Made by a program: the position numbers and the translations under genes. A stretch of 64,000 nucleotides of DNA from Dethiobacter alkaliphilus AHT 1 (GTDB taxonomy: Bacteria; Bacillota; Dethiobacteria; Dethiobacterales; Dethiobacteraceae), in contig NZ_ACJM01000004.1 of the NCBI RefSeq assembly GCF_000174415.1, positions 159,161 through 223,160 of the forward strand. The letters are read 5' to 3'. Under the pieces are notes generated by a model. The model had not been told where the DNA came from and made no database searches. It saw only the letters and a list, made by a program, of their open reading frames with translations. The stretch's first letter is position 1; each line of letters begins with the position of its first letter. Positions 23,953-31,224 of this stretch are shown one piece after another.

Positions 23953-25398
23953 CTATTCAATTAACCAGGGCCAGTTATTTTCCTCAGGCCACTCTTCTTC
24001 AGGCAAGCCAATTACACGACCTTCGTCGTCAAGTCTGAAGGTATGCTGCATAGCTCTGCCACTAAATTCAGGCTCATCATCCCAACCGCGTCGACCGTCC
24101 ATGACTTCACGAATAGATTCCTTTGTATCGTATACCCCTTCATGGCAGGGAGCGCAGGATTCTTCCATTGTTACAATTACTTCCGGCGATGAACCATATT
24201 CTCTAAACTGCTGTCCCTCATCATTTGCTCCATGAACAGAGTGACAGTCAATGCAAGCCCAGTCTGCTTTAGGGCCTAACTGTAAGTCAAAGCCCCACTG
24301 GTGCCAGCCGCGGCCTTTACCATCGGCAGATACCCGACGCCATTCTTCACCCCAGGTAGGCAGAATAAACTCTACATGGTCTTCTAAATTATCGCCTGGC
24401 AGGAAACCATAAGCGTCTCCCCAGCGGACTTCAGGATCAAAGTGCTTATTGGCTGTTGTTCTGGTATGACACTGTTCGCACGCATCATTTTGCTGCTTGG
24501 TAGTCATATCCGAGAAACTGACAATCAAATCTTCATTCATGGGATCGGCAGCATGATCACCACCGGGTCCGTGGCAGGCTTCACAACCAACGGCCATATC
24601 CGCCACCAGTTCTGTTGCAATCAAGTCAGGATTTTCTAAATTGGCAGGTACATTTAAACCTGTCGCATGACATCCGCCGCAATTGTCATCCCATCTGCGG
24701 ACATCATTACGGTCGGCCCATACGCCGCCTGTCGGTTCACCATCTAATGTTTGTGACCAATTGCCGCCGTCTCTGTCATACCTGACCTGATATTTAAGCA
24801 GGTAATTGCCGCCACCATCATAAATATTGGTAAAGTTTGTGGCCCGCCTCTTATTGCCATGACCAAATACTTCCACATCAACGGTGTGCAAAATTTCTCC
24901 ATCTTCCGCAGTAAACCGTGCTTCAAACTCCCTGTCGCCTAAATGATATATATAAACTCCGTCTACATCATTAACTTCAGTTCCCTGTACCACAAAATCT
25001 TTGGTACCGGCAATTCCTGAAGGCTCATCTTCATCAATCATAATCGGGTTTCCCAAACCCTCCGACAAATCATTCCACGTGATTCCGTCTTCTAAATTAC
25101 CGTTAAATATATCATCATAAAGCATATCCGGTGTTTGCATGGAAACAGAATGCCAGGTTCCCTGCCAAGCTTCATACTCTGCAGAGTGACAACCCTGGCA
25201 AGCATCAGACCCTACATAATTACCATACTCAGGGATATCCGATGTTTCTTCCGGAACTTCTTCTCCATTCTCACCGTTTACATTTTCATTATTATTGTTC
25301 TCTTCGTTGGCAGGTGTGTCTCCGCAACCAGTTATTGAGAAAACCATCACAAGTGTCAGTAAAAAAATACCTAACGTCATCCATCTTTTTCTCTTCAT
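23953..25398 (-). CDS. Six-heme c-type cytochrome lipoprotein
   Basis: A 481-residue exported electron-transfer protein. The N-terminus MKRKRW is followed by a hydrophobic stretch and a lipobox ITGC (Cys25), then a low-complexity Asn/Glu linker. Six CxxCH motifs are present: CQGCH, CGGCH, CEACH, CEQCH, CIDCH, CAPCH. The part from CGGCHATG through CEACHGPGGDHAADP to CIDCHSVHG resembles the C-terminal part of the 12-heme protein at 31225, so the two are related. It should be anchored on the outer face of the membrane. The start is ATG 25398; the longer frame begins in poorer context. It sits alone between two sensor pairs. Confidence 0.93.
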   Translation of the reverse strand: MKRKRWMTLGIFLLTLVMVFSITGCGDTPANEENNNNENVNGENGEEVPEETSDIPEYGNYVGSDACQGCHSAEYEAWQGTWHSVSMQTPDMLYDDIFNGNLEDGITWNDLSEGLGNPIMIDEDEPSGIAGTKDFVVQGTEVNDVDGVYIYHLGDREFEARFTAEDGEILHTVDVEVFGHGNKRRATNFTNIYDGGGNYLLKYQVRYDRDGGNWSQTLDGEPTGGVWADRNDVRRWDDNCGGCHATGLNVPANLENPDLIATELVADMAVGCEACHGPGGDHAADPMNEDLIVSFSDMTTKQQNDACEQCHTRTTANKHFDPEVRWGDAYGFLPGDNLEDHVEFILPTWGEEWRRVSADGKGRGWHQWGFDLQLGPKADWACIDCHSVHGANDEGQQFREYGSSPEVIVTMEESCAPCHEGVYDTKESIREVMDGRRGWDDEPEFSGRAMQHTFRLDDEGRVIGLPEEEWPEENNWPWLIE

Positions 25399-25544
25399 TA
25401 CAGAAATTCCCCCTTTTTTTACCCTACACAAAGTCACACTTAACAAGTTTTGCCGCGGTCATAATAATCCTGGTCTGTGTCCTTTTATTTAGCCCCCCTT
25501 TTTTGTTAAACTGCCCTATTCACCCCCCGTCTCCTGCAAATTAT

Positions 25545-25572
25545 TTGTAACTTATTTCACAACTTCTTCACA
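25545..25572. promoter_or_regulatory. Possible redox-regulator operator (Rex- or Crp/Fnr-like)
   Basis: On the minus strand TTGTGAAGAAG is followed by TTGTGAAATAAGTTACAA. The latter resembles the Rex dyad TTGTGAA-N4-TTCACAA with mismatches. It lies about 150 bases before the cytochrome start. Weak evidence. Confidence 0.3.
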
Positions 25573-25789
25573 ATTAGGCTTAAACCTGTAGTAATTAATC
25601 ACAAACAGCTGTGCCAAATGTCCCATATCTGCTTTTCTCCTCTATCATCTGAACAATATTTGAAAACAACCGCCAATTTTTATCCCCTATATACCATATT
25701 CCCCCCGCCCTTCCCCGCTAACGGGCATTAGGCACAAATGTACCTGCCGAATGTCCCAACCGGCTTAATGCCCATTCAGGAGCAAAAAA

Positions 25790-25820
25790 ACGGCTCTCAG
25801 GAACATTACCTGAAAGCCGT
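25790..25820 (-). terminator. Terminator of the second sensor/regulator operon
   Basis: ACGGCT-TTCAG/CTGAG-AGCCGT imperfect stem followed on the minus strand by TTTTTTTGC, just past the stop at 25833. Confidence 0.85.
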
Positions 25821-25832
25821 TTTTCTATCTAT

Positions 25833-26480
25833 TTAAGATTTAATAAAGAACCCTGGGCTTTTTTTCGATACGTACGCTGCCGCCGCCGCTCGATTTGATA
25901 AATTAAGTTTCAAAAATATCTTGGATACATAATTGCGCACAGTCTTTTCAGCCAGGAAAATTTCCTCTGCAATCTGCTTGTTGGTTTTTCCTTCCGCAAT
26001 CAACAATAACACTTTCTTTTCCATCTCGGTTAGCGTCTTCCCACTTTGCTTTCCGGCAGCAATATTTTTCATTTGCGACAGAACCTTAAAGGTGACCTGT
26101 GGGTCCAACAACGATTCCCCGGCGGCCACCCGTTCTATGGCCTCTACCAGCTTGGCGCTATCTGTCTTTTTCAGTATATATCCCATGGCTCCCGCCATAA
26201 TAGAGGCATAAACCGCCTCATCATCACCGTATGAAGTTAACATAACAACCTTGGTCTCCGGCACATTGGCCACAACTTCCTGACACGCTTCAATCCCGTT
26301 CATCCCGGGCATCCTGATATCCATCACCACCACATCCGGCCTCGTTGCTTTGGTCAAAGGCAAAACGTCCTCCCCACGTGCGCACTCACCCACAACTTCA
26401 AAGTTATCATATAGCTCTATCAGCGACTTTAGCCCAAACCTCACCACCGCATGGTCGTCGACAATCAGAACTCTAATCAT
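25833..26480 (-). CDS. NarL/LuxR-type response regulator (pair 2)
   Basis: A 215-residue paralogue of the regulators at 21594 and 28144. Phospho-acceptor Asp54 lies in [12 protein letters not shown]; the receiver ends with YILKKTDSAKLV. The LuxR helix-turn-helix reads [19 protein letters not shown], then [17 protein letters not shown]. The DNA-recognition helix region [13 protein letters not shown] is almost identical in all three paralogues, so they may bind the same or overlapping sites. The gene directly abuts the kinase gene. Confidence 0.95.
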   Translation of the reverse strand: MIRVLIVDDHAVVRFGLKSLIELYDNFEVVGECARGEDVLPLTKATRPDVVVMDIRMPGMNGIEACQEVVANVPETKVVMLTSYGDDEAVYASIMAGAMGYILKKTDSAKLVEAIERVAAGESLLDPQVTFKVLSQMKNIAAGKQSGKTLTEMEKKVLLLIAEGKTNKQIAEEIFLAEKTVRNYVSKIFLKLNLSNRAAAAAYVSKKSPGFFIKS

Positions 26481-27962
26481 CTACTCGCCCCCCGTATAAC
26501 TCTTGGCCTTAAAATAACTGGGATCCTTAATCAGCACACCTTCACCGCACCTTGCTTTCTTATAAGGTACATTAATTTCAAAATTTGTTCCCTGCCCGGG
26601 CGCCGCATGAAAAACAACCGTACCCTGCATCATTCCCACACGGTAAAAAACGTTCTTTAACCCCTGTCGCCCGCTACCACGCTGAGGGCCGTCCAGTTCC
26701 ACCGGATCAAAACCCACCCCGTTGTCACTGATACGTATCCTGATATTTTCCGCACCAAAGTTAATGAATACCTCAGATCGTTCAGCACGGGAATGCTTGG
26801 CAATGTTAGTCAGCAACTCCTTTAACGATTGAAGCAGATTGTTAGTCTGGATAATATTTAAATCAGCCGCAGGCTTTCCTTGCACAGTCAGGTTAATCTG
26901 CATCATAGAGTACTCTTTAACTTCTTCCACCAACTGACGCGCCCCTTCTTCAAGCGATGTGGTGGAAAAATCAGGCGACTGCAGCTCCTGAATATAATCA
27001 CGAATGTCCTGGATAATATTATCCAGCTCATCCCTGCCGCAGCGAAGCTGTCTTTTTGCCTCCGCTAACCGTTTATCCGCCAATAATAAAGACTGCTCCA
27101 TCTTCAGCCCCACACCGTAAATAGATTGAATAATACCATCATGGAGCTCCCTGCCAATTCGCTCCCGCTCCTCCATCAGCACCTGCTGCCGCATAGCCTC
27201 TTCCAGCCGGAACTCCCTTTCCACCTCAAATACATCCACAATCCTGATTACAAAATAAGTAATAAAGATCAGAATCCACGAGCGAAAAAAAATCACCGAC
27301 ACACCAAAAAAGTCCATAAACGCCTCTCTGTTCAGGACGGTGGCCGGCCATATAACCGGCTCATTGGCAATGGTACCAATAAATAAGGCTGCCCCAAAAA
27401 AGGTAATAGCCATCCCCCTCAGGTTATTAACCAGAGAAGTTACATGAAACATGGCCACTTCCCTTTTTTGCAGCCATAGGCCTACCCCCGACATCAAAAA
27501 GCCCGGCAAAGCCAGCATATAGCGCGATAAATTGTTAATCATCGCCCAATGCAGCTCTCCTCCCTGAATACCTAACATATATACCGCCAACATTACCCAG
27601 GCCGAACATATCACAACGCCGATAATCTTTAAAACAGAATACTTTTCAAAGTAGTCGGTAATCAGGCAAATCCCCAGCCAGAGAATAAACATAAAAGACC
27701 CGGCTTTAAAGAAAAGCTCCGCATACTGAAGAGTCACATCCATTACCGGAAGAGCCTCAACCGAACTTATTTTATGGACAAATATTATCAACTCGGTAAT
27801 TCCATGCATAATGGCATATCCGGCCAACAACCAAAGACTACGGGCCAGACGCAGCTCACTCTTCTTGTTGGTCTTTAAAATAATAGCAGAACCCATTACA
27901 AAAAAGAGAATAGCGTATACCACCAGCATAAAAAGCCTGTTGTCAAAGTAAAAACCCAGCAT
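26481..27962 (-). CDS. Sensor histidine kinase, HisKA_3 type (pair 2)
   Basis: A 493-residue paralogue of the kinase at 22238. It has about seven membrane segments in residues 8-242, the linker FEVEREFRLEEAMRQQ, phospho-acceptor His274 in [14 protein letters not shown], and an ATPase domain with LKELLTNIAKHSRAE and ISDNGVGFDP. The start is ATG 27962, after AGGGGGTG. Shared features with pair 3, such as RLARSLWLLAGYA, the NLSRYM motif and WPATVLNRE, point to recent duplication. Confidence 0.94.
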   Translation of the reverse strand: MLGFYFDNRLFMLVVYAILFFVMGSAIILKTNKKSELRLARSLWLLAGYAIMHGITELIIFVHKISSVEALPVMDVTLQYAELFFKAGSFMFILWLGICLITDYFEKYSVLKIIGVVICSAWVMLAVYMLGIQGGELHWAMINNLSRYMLALPGFLMSGVGLWLQKREVAMFHVTSLVNNLRGMAITFFGAALFIGTIANEPVIWPATVLNREAFMDFFGVSVIFFRSWILIFITYFVIRIVDVFEVEREFRLEEAMRQQVLMEERERIGRELHDGIIQSIYGVGLKMEQSLLLADKRLAEAKRQLRCGRDELDNIIQDIRDYIQELQSPDFSTTSLEEGARQLVEEVKEYSMMQINLTVQGKPAADLNIIQTNNLLQSLKELLTNIAKHSRAERSEVFINFGAENIRIRISDNGVGFDPVELDGPQRGSGRQGLKNVFYRVGMMQGTVVFHAAPGQGTNFEINVPYKKARCGEGVLIKDPSYFKAKSYTGGE

Positions 27963-28118
27963 AGCGCACCCCCTACAAAAAGTGAAAAAGAGAACATGCA
28001 TAATCATACTGACCCTGTCTCTTATACTTATTCACCCCTTGTGCCCTGATACCTCCCGACAAAAGACAGTCTTCCTTCAACAGTTGCCCATCCTTTTCCA
28101 GGACTAATGTCCCAAAAA

Positions 28119-28148
28119 AATAATTCAGAGATTATCCTCTGAATTATT
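28119..28148 (-). terminator. Terminator of the third sensor/regulator operon
   Basis: AATAATTCAGAG/CTCTGAATTATT stem followed on the minus strand by TTTTTGGG; it overlaps the stop codon at 28144. Confidence 0.85.
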
Positions 28149-28800
28149 TAGACATCTTCATGCTCTGTATTAGAGGCTTTGTCCTGGAAACATAAGCTGC
28201 AGCAGCAGCCCTGTTTGCCAGATTCAGCTTACTAAAAATTTTAGAAACATAGTTTCTGACCGTCTTTTCCGCCAAAAAAAGCTCCTCGGCGATCTCTTTG
28301 TTTCTTTTTCCCTCTGCTATCAAAACCAAAATCTTTTTTTCCGTCTCCGACAGCTTTGCTTCGTACTGGGTAGCCGCCGCAATTTCCTTCATCCGCTTCA
28401 ATACTTTCCCCGTAACATGTGGATCCAACAAAGACTCATTCCTGGCAGCCTGCTCTATGGCCTCCAGCAACTTAGCATTATCGGTCTGCTTAAGAACATA
28501 TCCGGAAGCACCGGCCAGAATAGCAGAATATATAGCTTCATCATCGGCATAGGAGGTGAGCATAATCACCTTTGTGTCAGGCACAGCCTCCACAATGGCC
28601 CGACACGCATCTATACCACTCATCCCCGGCATCCGCACATCCATCACAACCACATCCGGCACCGTCTCCCGCGCCACCTCCACTGCCTCTTCACCACTGC
28701 CGGCCTCGGCAATTACAGAAAAATCCCCATGCAGTTCAATGAGACTCTTTAACCCCACCCGCACCACAGCGTGATCATCAACAATCATCACCCGAACCAT
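28144..28800 (-). CDS. NarL/LuxR-type response regulator (pair 3)
   Basis: A 218-residue paralogue of the other two regulators: Asp54 in VVMDVRMPGMSG, YVLKQTDNAKLLEAI, and a LuxR domain with LSETEKKILVLIAEGKRNK, then [17 protein letters not shown]. The C-terminal tail TKPLIQSMKMSK differs from the others. It follows its kinase gene after 27 bases. As with its paralogues, the surrounding cytochrome genes are the likely regulon, but no binding site is proven. Confidence 0.95.
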   Translation of the reverse strand: MVRVMIVDDHAVVRVGLKSLIELHGDFSVIAEAGSGEEAVEVARETVPDVVVMDVRMPGMSGIDACRAIVEAVPDTKVIMLTSYADDEAIYSAILAGASGYVLKQTDNAKLLEAIEQAARNESLLDPHVTGKVLKRMKEIAAATQYEAKLSETEKKILVLIAEGKRNKEIAEELFLAEKTVRNYVSKIFSKLNLANRAAAAAYVSRTKPLIQSMKMSK

Positions 28801-28827
28801 CTCAGCTCTCCTCCTGCCTCATTAAGC

Positions 28828-30285
28828 TTAACCGATGAAGTAATCCAAATCATCAATATAATTGGCCCCGTCATAATATATCTTTTTATAAGGTACAGTA
28901 ATCTCAAAATGAGTCCCTCTCCCCGGCGCCGCATAAAAGTTTACCGTCCCCTGCAGCATTCCTATCCGGAAAAACACATTTTTTAATCCCTGACGTTCAC
29001 CACAATTATTGACCTCAATTTCACCAGGATCAAATCCTGTACCATTATCACCGTAACGAATCTGCACCCTATCTTCCTTAAAAACCAGACTCACCTTAAT
29101 CTTAGTTGCCCGGGAATGTTTTGTGGCATTGGTCAGAAGCTCCTTTAGCACCTGAAACACATTATTAATCTGGATAATATTCAAATCTTTTTGTTGACTT
29201 CCCTCAATAACCAACTCCACCGGTATCATGGACTTCTCTCTAAAGCCCGCCACCAACTCCTTTACACCTTCCACCAATGAAGTACTGATTAAATCCGAGG
29301 GCTGCAGCTCCTGAATATAATCCCGGATATCATGGATTACCTGATTCAGTTCTTCCTGACTGGCCGCCATCTGTTTCTTAGACTCCACAATACGCTTGTC
29401 CACAAGCATTTTTGCCTGCTCCAGCTTCAGCCCCACACTGTAAATAGACTGAATAATCCCGTCATGGAGCTCCCTGCCAATGCGCTCCCGCTCATCCATC
29501 AGCACCTGCTGCCGCATCATCTCTTCAAGCCGGTACTCCCGCTCCACCTGAAAAACATGAACAACCCGAATCACAAAGTACGTAATAAAGACCAAAATCA
29601 CTGACCTGAAAAAAATAACCGGAACGCCGCTAAACTCCATAAAACTCCGCCGGTTCAATACTGTAGTGGGCCAAAATATCGGCTCATTACCAATCAGCCC
29701 GGTAAAAAAAGAGGCCAGAAAAAAAGTAACGGCCAGCGCCTTTAGGTTCACAAGCAAGGAAGTACTCTCAAACCTCTCCACTTCCCGCACCTGCAGCCAA
29801 ATACCAACTGCTGACAACAAAAATCCGGGGAATGCAAACATGTGCCTGGACAAATTATCCAAGCCCGGAATATAAGCCATCCCGCCCCTGATTCCCAAAA
29901 AATATACAGCTACCAAAATCCAACATCCACATAATAGCGCACCAATTAATTTCAACACCTTAAAACGCTGAAAGTAATCAGTTACCAGACAAATTCCCAG
30001 CCACAAAACAAACATAAACGAAGTAGCTTTAAAAGCTAATTCCACCATCAACAAAACATTCTCCACAGAAGTGGTAAGCTCCGCCGCTTTAACATTATGC
30101 ACAAAAATAATAAACTCATTAATACCATGCGTCAAAGCAAAACCAGCCAGCAACCACAGACTCCTGGCCAACGCCAGCTCACTCTTTTTGTTAACCTTTA
30201 GTATAATAGCCAGCGCCATGAGGAAAAATAAAATAGTATATATTACCAATATGATAATCTTGTTCTCTATAAAAAACCGCAGCAT
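28828..30285 (-). CDS. Sensor histidine kinase, HisKA_3 type (pair 3)
   Basis: A 485-residue paralogue with about seven membrane segments (residues 8-242), phospho-acceptor His274 in [14 protein letters not shown], an N-box LKELLTNATKHSRAT and GDNGTGFDPGE. The start is ATG 30285 after GAGGGGGTG; the longer frame begins upstream in a poor context. It is the first gene after the cytochrome operon, with a 176-base gap that contains a fragment copied from a cytochrome gene (30418-30443). Confidence 0.94.
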   Translation of the reverse strand: MLRFFIENKIIILVIYTILFFLMALAIILKVNKKSELALARSLWLLAGFALTHGINEFIIFVHNVKAAELTTSVENVLLMVELAFKATSFMFVLWLGICLVTDYFQRFKVLKLIGALLCGCWILVAVYFLGIRGGMAYIPGLDNLSRHMFAFPGFLLSAVGIWLQVREVERFESTSLLVNLKALAVTFFLASFFTGLIGNEPIFWPTTVLNRRSFMEFSGVPVIFFRSVILVFITYFVIRVVHVFQVEREYRLEEMMRQQVLMDERERIGRELHDGIIQSIYSVGLKLEQAKMLVDKRIVESKKQMAASQEELNQVIHDIRDYIQELQPSDLISTSLVEGVKELVAGFREKSMIPVELVIEGSQQKDLNIIQINNVFQVLKELLTNATKHSRATKIKVSLVFKEDRVQIRYGDNGTGFDPGEIEVNNCGERQGLKNVFFRIGMLQGTVNFYAAPGRGTHFEITVPYKKIYYDGANYIDDLDYFIG

Positions 30286-30417
30286 GCCCCCACCCCCTCT
30301 TCCACATATTTCAATTATACATACACTTCCTTTTTCCGACAACCTCCTTTACACAACAACCACATTCTGCTAAACTAAACTTAGCGGATAGGGACATTCG
30401 TCACCATGTAAAACCTT

Positions 30418-30443
30418 TGGCAAGAGGCACAAGCATCGGTGTT
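30418..30443 (-). repeat. 26-base copy of a cytochrome heme-motif segment
   Basis: Identical over 26 bases to 33596-33621 inside the 12-heme cytochrome gene. On the minus strand it reads NTDACASC; here the next codon gives Gln, not the heme His, and the frame stops 13 codons later. It lies in a gene-free gap and looks like a remnant or insertion. Confidence 0.75.
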
Positions 30444-30461
30444 TGAATATCCCCCGCTTTT

Positions 30462-31160
30462 TTATTTGTCCTCATTTTCCTCCACTTCCGGTTCCGCCAC
30501 AACCCTTCTTCCCTCTTCATAAGGCACAAACTCAAACCCAGCCTGAAGCGACTCTAACGCATTCTCATGCATTCCAAGCATGGCCTGCAGCTGATTCATG
30601 GCATTTTCCTTTTGCTCTTCGGTCAACTTAGCAAAAGCCTCTTCATCCTCTAACAGCTCCTTTTCAAAAGCCACCAGCATCTCCAGTACCTGTTCCCGTT
30701 CCGTTCTCTCCAGCTCCTCAAACCTACGCACAATACCCCAGGTTCCCCGGGTTTCCCTTAAAATCTCTATACCAAAGATCCCATAAGTACCGGGATGGTC
30801 GGTAAACCTGTTTACCCGCAAGTGAGCAACCAAACCAAACCCATTCTCCACAGGCCCCGGAATAATATCAACCAGCCGGGCCGTATCGGTCCGTGAACTG
30901 CGGATAGCATTCTGCAAAGTATCAGCCGTTACCACTTCCTGAGATTCTTTAGTCAACATCAAAGCCGCCGCCTCATAGCTCTCATTACCCAGCAAATCCA
31001 TAAAAGAGGCCACCGCAGCCTGCGGACTACCAGTCCTCACCAAAACCCCCGACTCCTCATCCACCCAGGAATCAGCATTTCTACCACAGCCAACAAACAC
31101 TATGGTAGTCACTAATAAAATAAGAATCAGTCCATAATATTTCCAATTAATCTTTTGCAT
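30462..31160 (-). CDS. Lipoprotein, unknown function
   Basis: A 232-residue predicted lipoprotein: MQKINWKYYG, a hydrophobic stretch and VGC (Cys25). The middle (SPQAAVASFMDLLGNESYEAA, then ...TRGTWGIVRRFEELERTE) resembles the small NTF2-like or DUF4878-type folds found in secreted Firmicute proteins; the C-terminal part is a long acidic helix (about 150-205). It has no Cys beyond the lipobox and no heme motif. It is the last gene after the 12-heme cytochrome, separated by 64 bases and a strong hairpin. The start is ATG 31160 after GGAGG. Confidence 0.75.
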   Translation of the reverse strand: MQKINWKYYGLILILLVTTIVFVGCGRNADSWVDEESGVLVRTGSPQAAVASFMDLLGNESYEAAALMLTKESQEVVTADTLQNAIRSSRTDTARLVDIIPGPVENGFGLVAHLRVNRFTDHPGTYGIFGIEILRETRGTWGIVRRFEELERTEREQVLEMLVAFEKELLEDEEAFAKLTEEQKENAMNQLQAMLGMHENALESLQAGFEFVPYEEGRRVVAEPEVEENEDK

Positions 31161-31189
31161 AATTACCTCCGTTACCCCCGTGGGGGGAA

Positions 31190-31213
31190 GGAGCACACCG
31201 TGTGGTGTGCTCC
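31190..31213. terminator. Hairpin after the 12-heme cytochrome gene
   Basis: Perfect 10-bp stem GGAGCACACC/GGTGTGCTCC with loop GTGT. Downstream on the minus strand it is followed by TTCCCCCC, a poor U-tract, so it may slow decay or weaken transcription into the lipoprotein gene without fully stopping it. Confidence 0.55.
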
Positions 31214-31224
31214 TGTTTTGTTAA

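Larger units (their letters stand above)
25399..25832. other. Leader region of the six-heme cytochrome gene
   Basis: About 430 bases with no credible gene. The right end holds the terminator of the second regulator gene. At 25545-25572 there are tandem TTGTGAA half-sites on the minus strand, one of them in a dyad TTGTGA-N6-TTACAA that resembles a Rex or Crp/Fnr-type operator. No firm promoter was assigned. Confidence 0.5.
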
